The notes under the pieces: model-generated
Told to the model about the DNA's origin: nothing
The model's input: only the letters and a program-made list of their open reading frames with translations
The model's database searches: none
Program-made: the position numbers and the translations under genes
In this document: piece after piece, positions 34,509 through 42,372 of the stretch
Layout: each line of letters starts with the position of its first letter
How positions within the stretch are numbered: position 1 is the stretch's first letter
Source: Roseovarius sp. MMSF_3281
GTDB lineage: Bacteria > Pseudomonadota > Alphaproteobacteria > Rhodobacterales > Rhodobacteraceae
Direction of reading: 5' to 3'
Assembly (NCBI RefSeq): GCF_030733685.1
Contig: NZ_JASHIM010000015.1
Coordinates: forward strand, 44,809-108,808
DNA: 64,000 bases

Positions 34509-34571
34509 TTTCCACAATCCATTGTGACAGTCCGGCCCAGGGGCACGATGCCCTTTGGCGGGTGGCTGCAC

Positions 34572-34605
34572 GTATCCAATCAGACTTATCAGACGGTATC
34601 CAATA
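34572..34605 (+). promoter_or_regulatory. Direct repeat before the receptor start codon
   Basis: GTATCCAAT occurs at 34572-34580 and 34597-34605, ending right at the ATG (34606). CAGACTTATCAGACG lies between. No good Shine-Dalgarno sequence is visible, so the repeat may matter for initiation or regulation; function unknown. Confidence 0.35.
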
Positions 34606-36666
34606 ATGACTATTCGTAAACAGACGTGCCTTGGCACGAGTGCCTTGTTGCTGTCCTCGATCTCGCATGCCGCTTTGGCGCAGGAGGATGCGCCGATCAC
34701 TATCGCGCTTGACCCGATCCTGGTGGAAGGGGCGACCGTGATCGTGGCCGATGGCCCGATGTCCACCGCCCATGACCCCGCCGACCTTGGCACCGCCCCG
34801 GCGCAGGACGGGGCCGAGGCCCTGCGCAATGTGCCCGGTGTGACGGCGGGGCGTATGGGGGGCCACGGGCTGGAACTTGTTATTCGTGGCCAGCAGCAGA
34901 ACCAGCTTAACGTGATTGATGCGGGGTCTTTCACTTATGGGGCCTGTCCAAACCGGATGGACCCGCCGACGGCCATGGCCGCGTTCAACCGGGCCGACTC
35001 GATTGTCATTGAAAAGGGCTATGCCAGTGTGACCCATGGGCCCGGCGGTTCGGGCGGCACGGTGATCTTGGAACGGAAGGCCCCCGAGCTTGAGGCCGAG
35101 GGGCCGTTTTCCGGAGAGATCAACACCGGGTTGTCCAGCAATGGCGACGATTTTGATCTGGGTGGGCGCATGACCGTCGATCTGGGGCGCGGGTTCTATA
35201 TGCAAGCCGCTGGCGCGTTGAAAACGGCGGAGAACTACAAGGACGGTTCGGGGCAGACGGTGCGCAGTTCCTTTGACCAGAGAAGCGCCGGGGTGACCCT
35301 TGGCTATGTGGGCAACGGTGTGGATCTGGCCTTTGACGCGGAATATGACCTGGCCGAGGATTTGCTGTATCCCGGCGCAGGCATGGACAGCCCGTTTGAC
35401 GAGACGATCACTTACCGTTTGCGCGGCGGTGTGGATATGGATGCCGGGGCGCTGAGGCGGATCGAAGGGGTGCTGTATCATAGCGCCGTCGATCACGTGA
35501 TGGACAACTACAGCCTGCGGCCCGTTGGGGCCATGGTGATGCGCACGCCCGCGACCTCGGACACCCTGGGCGGCAAGCTTGAGGCGCATCTGAGCCTTGG
35601 TGCGACCGAGGCGAAACTTGGATTGGATTATCAGGCCAATACCCGCGATGCGACGGTTTTTGCCGGGATGCCGGGGATGATCCCGATGCTGGAGGCCGAA
35701 AATCCGGCGCGGGCGCGGTTCCTGATCTGGCCGGATGTGACGATTGCCCAGACCGGCCTTTATTTCGAGGCCGAGACCGAGATGAGTGAGGCCACGCGCC
35801 TGAAGTATGGGGTGCGCTATGACTATGTGCGGGCCGAGGCGGATAAGGCCGCTGTGACACCCGCGCTGGGCGCTGCGCCCAATGCGCTTTATACCGCGCA
35901 ATACGGCACGACCTTCAATACCGCGCGGGAAGAGCACAACCTTGGCGGCTTGCTGCGGCTTGAGCATGAACTGGATGCCGATACCCTGATTTTCGCGGGC
36001 CTGTCGCGGTCGGTGCGCACGGCGGATGCCACCGAGCGGGCGATTGCGCGCATGGGGTGGGTCGGCAACCCCGACATCGACCCCGAAAAGCACCACCAGC
36101 TAGACGTGGGGGTGCAGATGGACCGGGGGGCGTGGTATCTGAATGCCAATGCCTATGTGGATTGGGTGGATGATTACATCCTGCGCGATCAGTTCACCGT
36201 TGCTGGTACGACCACCTATCGCAACGTGAACGCGCAACTGGCCGGGGTCGAGATTGCCGCCGGATGGGCGCGTGACGGTTGGGAAATCTGGGGCGATGCC
36301 ACCTATACCCATGGCGAAAACACCACCGACAACCGGGCCCTGGCGCAGATTCCGCCGCTGCAGGGGCAGATCTCGTTGGCCTATGGGCAGGACTTGTGGC
36401 GCGCGGGGGCGCGGGTGAACTGGGCGAGTGAGCAGGACCGGATTGATCCGGCCCGCGACCCCGGCACCACGTCGGGTTTTGCCACGCTGGACTTGTTCGG
36501 CAGCTATGAGGTAAGCGAATTTGCCACGCTACGGGCGGGGGTGAACAACGTGACCGATGAAACCTATGCCAACCACTTGAGCCGTACCAACCTGTTTGAT
36601 CCGGCGCTGGCGCAGGTGAATGAACCGGGGAGGACGATCTATGTCTCACTTGATGCGCGGTTCTAG
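34606..36666 (+). CDS. TonB-dependent copper receptor (OprC/NosA family)
   Basis: Outer-membrane beta-barrel of 686 residues: signal peptide (~1-25, cleavage after ALA), TonB-box region, plug domain (~55-165; GLELVIRGQQQNQLNVIDAG) and a 22-strand-type barrel ending in Phe (YVSLDARF). The plug contains C114-P-N-R-M118 (CxxxM) inside GACPNRMDPPTA, and an early barrel region contains H297-V-M299 (HxM). Together these match the copper site of Pseudomonas OprC. Copper(I/II) uptake is therefore a well-supported prediction. exbB, exbD, exbD and tonB follow in overlap, giving the receptor its own energising complex. Confidence 0.92.
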   Translation: MTIRKQTCLGTSALLLSSISHAALAQEDAPITIALDPILVEGATVIVADGPMSTAHDPADLGTAPAQDGAEALRNVPGVTAGRMGGHGLELVIRGQQQNQLNVIDAGSFTYGACPNRMDPPTAMAAFNRADSIVIEKGYASVTHGPGGSGGTVILERKAPELEAEGPFSGEINTGLSSNGDDFDLGGRMTVDLGRGFYMQAAGALKTAENYKDGSGQTVRSSFDQRSAGVTLGYVGNGVDLAFDAEYDLAEDLLYPGAGMDSPFDETITYRLRGGVDMDAGALRRIEGVLYHSAVDHVMDNYSLRPVGAMVMRTPATSDTLGGKLEAHLSLGATEAKLGLDYQANTRDATVFAGMPGMIPMLEAENPARARFLIWPDVTIAQTGLYFEAETEMSEATRLKYGVRYDYVRAEADKAAVTPALGAAPNALYTAQYGTTFNTAREEHNLGGLLRLEHELDADTLIFAGLSRSVRTADATERAIARMGWVGNPDIDPEKHHQLDVGVQMDRGAWYLNANAYVDWVDDYILRDQFTVAGTTTYRNVNAQLAGVEIAAGWARDGWEIWGDATYTHGENTTDNRALAQIPPLQGQISLAYGQDLWRAGARVNWASEQDRIDPARDPGTTSGFATLDLFGSYEVSEFATLRAGVNNVTDETYANHLSRTNLFDPALAQVNEPGRTIYVSLDARF

Positions 36667-37459
36667 GGCCGTTTTGGGCCTTGGCCTTGGGTTGGCGGTG
36701 CTGCCGCTGACCGGGGTCATGGCGCAGGAGGCCGGGTTCGGCGGGGCGGCGGCGGAAGTGGCCACCGCCGCGCCAAGCGCCATGGCGGCGCCTTCGGCCC
36801 TTGAACGCGGGGTTGAGTTTGTCCGTCTGGGCGGGCCTGCGATCTGGGCGATTGCGGCGCTTTCGGTGGTGGCCTTGGCCCTGATCCTGTGGAAGGCGTG
36901 GCGGTTGATGATGCTGGGCGCGTGGAATGGCGGGCGCGTGGCGCGCGCCGCTGTCGATCTGTGGGCCGAGGGGCGGGAGGCCCCGGCGATGGCCATGCTG
37001 GACGGGCGGCGGAGTTGCCGTGCCCGGTTGATCCGGGCGGCCATGGCGGCCCGGGTCGACCCTTCGCTGGACGATGCGGGCGCGCAGGCCGAAACCGAAC
37101 GCGTGGCGCGCAACCTTCTGGCGCAGGCGCGCGGCGGGCTGCGGCCCTTGGAGCTGATCGCGACGATTGCGCCGTTGCTGGGCCTGCTGGGCACGGTTCT
37201 GGGGATGATCGCGGCCTTTCAGGCCTTGCAGGAGGCGGGCAGCCGCGCCGATCCGGCCATCCTTGCCGGGGGGATCTGGGAGGCGCTTTTGACCACGGCG
37301 GCGGGGATGGCGGTGGCAATCCCGGCCTCGATGGCGCTGACGTGGTTTGAAAGCGTGGCGGATCGTTTGCGCCTTGAGATGGAGGATGCCGCGACGCGGA
37401 TTTTCCTGCGGCCTGTCAGTACCGGGCCCGAAGACACGCGGGCGCGGGCGGCGGAGTAA
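36641..37459 (+). CDS. exbB: ExbB-type proton channel protein
   Basis: Inner-membrane component of the TonB energising complex. The 272 residues include an unusual N-terminal extension with a cleavable-looking signal (to MAQEAG) before helix 1 (~68-92). Helices 2 and 3 (~165-190 and ~205-230) contain the MotA/TolQ/ExbB core LELIATIAPLLGLLGTVLGMIAAFQ and LLTTAAGMAVAIPA. The ATG at 36641 has GGGGAGGA ten bases upstream and overlaps the receptor end by 26 bases. Its dedicated position suggests service to the copper receptor. Confidence 0.92.
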   Translation: MSHLMRGSRAVLGLGLGLAVLPLTGVMAQEAGFGGAAAEVATAAPSAMAAPSALERGVEFVRLGGPAIWAIAALSVVALALILWKAWRLMMLGAWNGGRVARAAVDLWAEGREAPAMAMLDGRRSCRARLIRAAMAARVDPSLDDAGAQAETERVARNLLAQARGGLRPLELIATIAPLLGLLGTVLGMIAAFQALQEAGSRADPAILAGGIWEALLTTAAGMAVAIPASMALTWFESVADRLRLEMEDAATRIFLRPVSTGPEDTRARAAE

Positions 37460-37843
37460 ATGCTGTCGTTCGGCACCCCAAGGCCGCGACGGCGGCCCAG
37501 CCTGACCCCGATGATCGACGTGGTCTTTTTGCTGCTGGTGTTTTTCATGCTGGCCTCGCGGTTCGGTATCGAGGCGCATCTGCCGATGCAGGTGGCCGGA
37601 GGGGCGGGGCAGGCGCCCTATTCGGGGCCGCCGCGCTTGGTGGATATCGCCCCCGATGCCCTGCGCCTGAATGGGCAGGCGGTGGCGCAAACCGCGCTTG
37701 CCACGGCCCTGTCGGAGCTGATGGACAGCCCCGGTGACACGATCATTCTGCGCGCGCGGGAGGGGGCGGACTTGCAGCGGGTGGTCGGTGTGATGCAGGG
37801 GTTGCGGGCCTCTGGGTTCACGGCGCTTGCGCTGGTGGAGTAG
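37460..37843 (+). CDS. exbD: ExbD-type protein 1 (with canonical Asp)
   Basis: A 127-residue inner-membrane protein: short Arg-rich cytosolic N-terminus, one helix (~18-36) and a periplasmic domain (~40-127). The proton-path Asp is D20 in LTPMIDVVFLLLVFF, equivalent to E. coli ExbD D25. The start codon follows the exbB stop without a gap. Together with the next gene it forms a pair of unequal ExbD proteins. Confidence 0.92.
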   Translation: MLSFGTPRPRRRPSLTPMIDVVFLLLVFFMLASRFGIEAHLPMQVAGGAGQAPYSGPPRLVDIAPDALRLNGQAVAQTALATALSELMDSPGDTIILRAREGADLQRVVGVMQGLRASGFTALALVE

Positions 37844-37846
37844 CCG

Positions 37847-38260
37847 ATGCAGTTTACCGATCCGCCCCGCCGCAAGCCGCCCGAAAGCATCGTGCCGATG
37901 ATCAACGTGGTTTTCCTGTTGCTGGTGTTTTTCCTGACGACAGCGCAGATCGCCCCGCCCGAGCCTTTCGAGGTTGCCCCGCCGGTGGCGGCGCCGGATG
38001 GCGCGCCGCCCGAGGGGGTGTTTACGCTTTACCTTGGGGCGGAGGGTGGCTTGGCTTATCGGGGCGCGGCCCTTGGTGACGAGGCGGTCTTGGCGGCGTT
38101 GAAAGCGGCCAAGGCAGCGTATTGCGCGGTTGAAACCTGTGATCCGCCGCTGGTCTTCCGCGCCGATGCGGCGGTGCCGGGGGCGCGGTTGGCCGCCCTT
38201 TTGCCCAAGCTTGGGGCTTTGGGCTTTGCCGAGGTGCAGCTTGTGACGGTGCCGCGATGA
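37847..38260 (+). CDS. exbD: ExbD-type protein 2 with Asn in place of the essential Asp
   Basis: A 137-residue paralogue of the preceding ExbD with the same architecture: basic N-terminus, one helix (~18-35), periplasmic domain. In VPMINVVFLLLVFFL the position of the essential Asp is N20. The periplasmic part has a Cys pair (YCAVETC) near residue 87-93 that could form a disulfide. An ExbD1/ExbD2 heterodimer inside one ExbB pentamer, with a single titratable Asp, is the simplest model. Its stop overlaps the tonB ATG. Confidence 0.9.
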   Translation: MQFTDPPRRKPPESIVPMINVVFLLLVFFLTTAQIAPPEPFEVAPPVAAPDGAPPEGVFTLYLGAEGGLAYRGAALGDEAVLAALKAAKAAYCAVETCDPPLVFRADAAVPGARLAALLPKLGALGFAEVQLVTVPR

Positions 38261-39090
38261 AGCGGGCGGTGGAATTCATCCTGTTTCTGGGCGTGGCCGG
38301 GGGCTTGCATCTGGCCGGGTTCGCGCAGTTACCCGCCCCTGAAGGATCGCAAGCCGCCGGGCAGGCGGGGCAGGCCACCGCATCGGTAAAGGCATCGACC
38401 CCGGCACTGGCCGAGATGGTCGAGCAGTGGGAGCGGCCCCCCGAGGCGGTCGAAGAGGTTGCGCCCCCCGAGGTTGCCCCGCCGGTGCCCGATACGGCCC
38501 TGCAGCGCCCCCGAGAAACCATGGCCGCGCCCGAGCGCCCTGTCATGGGGGCGGGGCTGGCCTTGCCGCAGGTGGATGCCGCGCCGGATGCCAGCATCAG
38601 TGCGACCCCGCCGCCACCGCCCAAGGCCGAGCCGAAACTTCGCCTGCCCAAGGCGCGCCCCAAGGCCCGGCCAGAGCGCAAGACGGCCACGCCGAAGCCC
38701 AAGGCCCCGGCGCGCAAGGCCACGCGGGCCAGTGGGGCGGGTGGCGGTGCCAATGCGGGCAATGCCGACACCCCGCGCGCCGCGACCTTGAGCCAGGGAC
38801 AGATCCAAAGCCTTGTGGCGCAATGGGGTGCGAAAATCCGGCGCAAGATCGAGCGCCGCAAACGCTATCCTTCGGCGGCGCGCGGGGCTGCGGGGACGGT
38901 GACATTGCGTATCACGGTCAGTCGCGGGGGTGGTTTGCAGGGTGTTTCGGTGGCCCGGTCCTCGGGGCATCGGGCACTGGACGCGGCGGCGTTGCGCGCG
39001 GTGAAGGCGGCAGGGCGCTTCCCCGCCGCGCCGAACGGTTTGGGCCAATCGCGTTACAGTTTTACCCTTGGAATGCAGTTCACGAGATAA
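38257..39090 (+). CDS. tonB: TonB-type energy transducer
   Basis: A 277-residue TonB: N-terminal inner-membrane anchor (~5-25), a long Pro/Ala/Lys-rich periplasm-spanning linker (~60-170, e.g. PPEVAPPVPD and KARPKARPERKTATPKPKAP) and a C-terminal TonB domain (~190-277; RRKRYPSAARGAAGTVTLRI, SSGHRALDAAALRAVK). The YP motif near the start of the C-terminal domain contacts receptor TonB boxes in known proteins. It ends the DUF2946-receptor-exbB-exbD-exbD-tonB block and overlaps exbD2 (ATGA). Confidence 0.93.
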   Translation: MKRAVEFILFLGVAGGLHLAGFAQLPAPEGSQAAGQAGQATASVKASTPALAEMVEQWERPPEAVEEVAPPEVAPPVPDTALQRPRETMAAPERPVMGAGLALPQVDAAPDASISATPPPPPKAEPKLRLPKARPKARPERKTATPKPKAPARKATRASGAGGGANAGNADTPRAATLSQGQIQSLVAQWGAKIRRKIERRKRYPSAARGAAGTVTLRITVSRGGGLQGVSVARSSGHRALDAAALRAVKAAGRFPAAPNGLGQSRYSFTLGMQFTR

Positions 39091-39123
39091 GGGCATGGCC
39101 CGTTGAAATGCGTGCCCCGGCGG

Positions 39124-39819
39124 TCAGGCCCTGCGTTCGGGCATGACCTGCTGTATGATCCCGGCGAAAAGCAAATAGAGGCTGGTGATCACAAGGCCCC
39201 AGTGCGCCCAGCTTTCGGGGTGGAAATCGACCCAGGCCGCCCAACCGGCAAAGAAAGTCCAGGCAAAGGCCATGGGAAGCGAGATCGCGCGCCAACGCTT
39301 GGTGCGCACCGGGTGGATGAAGCGCAGCGGCAGGAACATTGCGACCGAGAGTGCCGTGACCAGAACAAGCATCAACCAGATGGGCGGTTCCACCGCGAAC
39401 ATCACGATCACCGCCATTTGCCAACAGCCGGGAAAGCCCGAAAAGGATTTGTCATCGGTTTTCATGTTGGTGTCGGCGAAGTACAGCGCGCTGGCGTAGG
39501 TGATGATGATGATCGCCATCCATCCCGTCCACCCCGGCAAAAGATCGGATTTGAACAGCGCGAAGGCGGGGATGAAGACATAGGTCAGGTAATCAATGAT
39601 CAGGTCCAGCAGCACCCCGTCAAAGCGCGGTGCGTTGTGCCAGACCAGATAGCGCCGGGCCAGCGGGCCGTCGATGCCGTCCACGGCGAAGGCCACGACC
39701 AGCCAAAGAAACATCAGGTCCCATTTTTCATCCACGGCGGCCAGCATGGCGAGCATGGCGAAGACCGCCCCGGTGGCCGTCAGAAGGTGCACGAACAGTG
39801 CCTTGAATTGGAGTGTCAT
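39124..39819 (-). CDS. pcs: Phosphatidylcholine synthase
   Basis: Condenses choline with CDP-diacylglycerol to phosphatidylcholine in the inner membrane. The 231-residue multi-helix protein has a CDP-alcohol phosphotransferase motif DGPLAR (50-55), then G68, D72 and D76 (GVLLDLIIDYLTYV), in the Pcs-type spacing. The ATG at 39819 has GGAGA eight bases upstream. Phosphatidylcholine is common in Rhodobacterales, which supports the taxonomic guess. It is convergent with tonB with a 33-base gap. Confidence 0.9.
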   Translation of the reverse strand: MTLQFKALFVHLLTATGAVFAMLAMLAAVDEKWDLMFLWLVVAFAVDGIDGPLARRYLVWHNAPRFDGVLLDLIIDYLTYVFIPAFALFKSDLLPGWTGWMAIIIITYASALYFADTNMKTDDKSFSGFPGCWQMAVIVMFAVEPPIWLMLVLVTALSVAMFLPLRFIHPVRTKRWRAISLPMAFAWTFFAGWAAWVDFHPESWAHWGLVITSLYLLFAGIIQQVMPERRA

Positions 39820-39853
39820 TTCGGGTCTCCGCACCTGTGGATGGAACCTGCAC

Positions 39854-40768
39854 TCATGCCTTGGGATGGGCCTTGTTGTAAACCTCCATCAGGCGCGCGG
39901 TATCGACCGCCGTGTAGGCCTGTGTGGTGCTGAGCGAGGCATGCCCCAGAAGTTCCTGGATCGCGCGCAGGTCACCACCGGCATTCAGAAGGTGGGTTGC
40001 AAAGCTGTGGCGCATGGCATGCGGTGTGGCGCTGGCGGGCAGGCCCAGTTGGTTGCGCACGTTTTCCAGAAGCTTTTGCACGATGCGCGGGTTGAGCGCG
40101 CCGCCCCGCGCGCCGCGAAAAAGAGGCGTGCCGGGATCGGGCGGGAAAGGGCAAAGGCGCGTGTAGCGGGCCACGGCATCGCGCGCGGGCGCGATGACGG
40201 GAACCATCCGTTCCTTGCCGCCCTTGCCGGTGATGCGCAGCGCCTCGCCCATGGGCAGCACATCGTTGGTGAGGCCCAGTGCCTCGGAGATGCGCAATCC
40301 GCAGCCGTAAAGCAGGGTGACGACCGCCTGATCGCGGGCGGCGATCCATGGGGTGAGCGATTGTTGATCTATGGTGTCGAGCACGTCTTGGGCCGCCTCG
40401 GGGGCCAGGGGGCGGGGCAGCTTGCGCTGGTATTTGGGCGATCGGGCCGAAAGGACGGCGGTGGGGTCGAACCCCTCGCGTTCCGAAAGCCAGCGGTAGA
40501 AGCTTTTGACCGCCGAAAGCTTGCGCGCAAGGCTGCGCGGGCCGACATCCTGCCCGCGGGTGAAGGCCATCCAGCTGCGCATGTCGGAGGTGGTGAGTTT
40601 GGTCAGCGGGCCGATGCCCTGGGCCGCGCCCTTGTGTTCGGTCATGAAGGCCAGAAAGCCCGCGAGGTCACGGGCATAGGCATCGAGCGTGTTTTCCGAG
40701 GCCCCGTGCAGGGCCTTTTGCGCCTCCAGCCAGCCTTGCAGGGCGTCGCGGGCGGCGGGCGAGATCAT
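39854..40768 (-). CDS. xerC: Tyrosine recombinase XerC
   Basis: Site-specific recombinase of the XerCD dimer-resolution system. The 304 residues contain an N-terminal SAM-like DNA-binding domain (~1-95) and the catalytic domain with the R-K-H-R-H-Y set: R in CGLRISEAL, K in TGKGGKER, H and R in TPHAMRHSFATHLL, H in LLGHASLSTTQ, and Tyr in AYT. Size and the neighbouring DUF484 gene, which accompanies xerC in many proteobacteria, indicate a housekeeping XerC, not an element integrase. Its ATG overlaps the DUF484 stop. Confidence 0.93.
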   Translation of the reverse strand: MISPAARDALQGWLEAQKALHGASENTLDAYARDLAGFLAFMTEHKGAAQGIGPLTKLTTSDMRSWMAFTRGQDVGPRSLARKLSAVKSFYRWLSEREGFDPTAVLSARSPKYQRKLPRPLAPEAAQDVLDTIDQQSLTPWIAARDQAVVTLLYGCGLRISEALGLTNDVLPMGEALRITGKGGKERMVPVIAPARDAVARYTRLCPFPPDPGTPLFRGARGGALNPRIVQKLLENVRNQLGLPASATPHAMRHSFATHLLNAGGDLRAIQELLGHASLSTTQAYTAVDTARLMEVYNKAHPKA

Positions 40769-41472
40769 GACAGCCAGCGGCGCATGGCCCGTTCGAAGAC
40801 ACCCCCGAAGAAGGTCAGCAGATCGGTGCCCTGTTGCGGGGTGAACTGGTGCGGGTCTTCGGCCCCCATGGCAAGCATGCCCGGAAGGCGGCCTTCGCCG
40901 AAATCCAGCAGCAGGCAGGCCTCGGACCGTACGAAAGTGGCGTCCCGACCGTAAATCCGGGCGTCGCCTTCGTGGACCTGGCGCAGGGTGACTTGCCGGG
41001 GCTCGGCATTGCGGCTGCCGGTCAGGTAGGATTGGATGAACCCCGGTTCGGCGACCGAGAGGACATCGCCCAGACGTTTGATGGCCGGGTCATTGTCGTC
41101 CTGCACGGTTTCCAGCACCAGTTTGACGCTATCGACGCGCAGGATATCGGCGACTTCGCCGCCCAGATCCTTGATGAAGGCCTCGAATTCCACCGGGTCG
41201 AGCATGCGCAGGATGGCGCGATGCACCTGGTTGGTGCCGGCAAGGTTTTCATAGGCCGCGGCGATGACCGAGCGGTGGGTGTCTTCGAGCCGGTCCAGAC
41301 GCGCCTCGAGCCGTTCCATGGCGATGCCGCGCAGATCGACGATATTGCCGCCCATGGCGCGTTCGTTCGCGGCGATGAGGGCGCGCATAAGGTCTTGATC
41401 TTCAAGGATAACGTCGGGCTGCGCGATGATGCGCTCACGCAGGGCATCGTCGATTTGGGGGGTGCTGCTCAT
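40765..41472 (-). CDS. DUF484 family protein (GAF-like)
   Basis: A 235-residue protein with an N-terminal coiled-coil (~45-80, MERLEARLDRLEDTHRSVIAAAYENL) followed by a GAF-like domain (~85-230, ending ACLLLDFGEGRLPGMLAMGAEDPHQF). DUF484 proteins commonly precede xerC; their function is unknown. It is coupled to xerC by a 4-base overlap. Confidence 0.88.
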   Translation of the reverse strand: MSSTPQIDDALRERIIAQPDVILEDQDLMRALIAANERAMGGNIVDLRGIAMERLEARLDRLEDTHRSVIAAAYENLAGTNQVHRAILRMLDPVEFEAFIKDLGGEVADILRVDSVKLVLETVQDDNDPAIKRLGDVLSVAEPGFIQSYLTGSRNAEPRQVTLRQVHEGDARIYGRDATFVRSEACLLLDFGEGRLPGMLAMGAEDPHQFTPQQGTDLLTFFGGVFERAMRRWLS

Positions 41473-41544
41473 TTATCCCTCGGTCTTGTTTTGCGGGGTT
41501 ATAACATGGATGGAGAAATTTTTTAGCCCAAAATGCCGAAAAGC

Positions 41545-41584
41545 AAGGCCCGCTCGTCCGTCCTGTTGCGGCGGGGCGGGCCTT
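41545..41584 (-). terminator. Putative terminator after the transaldolase-like gene
   Basis: AAGGCCCGC (41545-41553) and GCGGGCCTT (41576-41584) form a 9-bp stem; on the minus strand it is followed by GCTTTTC. It lies 43 bases past the stop of the aldolase gene and upstream of DUF484. Confidence 0.65.
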
Positions 41585-41626
41585 TGAGGTGGCTCTTGGG
41601 GTGGGGTCGGGTCTGGCCTGTGGTGG

Positions 41627-42280
41627 TCAGACGATCTTGATACCCGCGGTTTCGGCATCCTTGAGGAAAGCCTCAAGCCCCTTGTCGGTGAGCACGTGCT
41701 TGGCCATCGCCTTGATCACGGCGGGCGGGGCGGTCATCACGTCGGCGCCGATCTGGGCGGATTGGAAGGCGTGGTTCACGGTGCGGATGGAGGCGGCGAG
41801 AATCTGGGTTTCATAGCCGTAGTTGTCGTAGATCTGCCGGATGTCGGCGATCAGCTCCATACCGTCGAGGTTGATGTCATCAAGACGCCCGATGAAGGGC
41901 GAGATGAAGGTGCCCCCGGCCTTGGCGGCCAGCAGGGCCTGATTGGCCGAGAAACACAGCGTGACGTTGACCATGTTGCCCTCGCCCGACAAGACCTTGC
42001 AGGCCTTGAGGCCATCCCATGTGAGCGGCACCTTGACGGCGATGTTGTCGGCGATCTTGGCCAGCTTGCGGCCTTCGGCGATCATGGCGTCGGCGTCGGT
42101 TGCGATCACCTCGGCGCTGACGGGGCCATCGACCATACCGGCGATTTCCTTGGTCACTTCGAGGATGTCGCGGCCGGATTTCATGATCAGCGAGGGGTTG
42201 GTGGTGACCCCGTCGACCATGCCTAGTTCATTGAGTTCGGCAATGGCGTCGACGTCGGCGGTATCAACGAAAAATTTCAT
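41627..42280 (-). CDS. fsa: Fructose-6-phosphate aldolase / transaldolase-like protein (TalC/FSA family)
   Basis: A 217-residue short transaldolase-family TIM barrel. The Schiff-base Lys is in [12 protein letters not shown] (K near 85); other marks are [11 protein letters not shown] at the N-terminus, GVTTNPSLI, and the C-terminal [11 protein letters not shown]. Whether it acts as fructose-6-phosphate aldolase or transaldolase cannot be read from the length alone; roseobacter homologues are usually annotated transaldolase. It is divergent from priA. Confidence 0.9.
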   Translation of the reverse strand: MKFFVDTADVDAIAELNELGMVDGVTTNPSLIMKSGRDILEVTKEIAGMVDGPVSAEVIATDADAMIAEGRKLAKIADNIAVKVPLTWDGLKACKVLSGEGNMVNVTLCFSANQALLAAKAGGTFISPFIGRLDDINLDGMELIADIRQIYDNYGYETQILAASIRTVNHAFQSAQIGADVMTAPPAVIKAMAKHVLTDKGLEAFLKDAETAGIKIV

Positions 42281-42372
42281 CTGTGGAGGTCCCTTTGCGC
42301 GGGTTGGGGTTTTTCATCCCCGCATTTACCCCATAGAGTGACCTGCCGAAACCCCTGTCATGGAGAGTGTAC

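Noticed and set aside
34450..36096. Long antisense frame within the TonB-dependent receptor gene
   Set aside because: Lies wholly inside a gene with full receptor architecture; repetitive Gly/His/Arg composition.
36194..37690. A 498-codon open frame antisense to the receptor end and exbB
   Set aside because: Composition is His/Arg/Pro/Gln-rich low complexity without a family signature, as expected for the opposite strand of GC-rich genes; exbB and exbD on the other strand have clear motifs.
39854..40768. Tyrosine recombinase as integrase of a mobile element
   Set aside because: DUF484 neighbour, XerC length and lack of element genes or att-like repeats point to housekeeping XerC.
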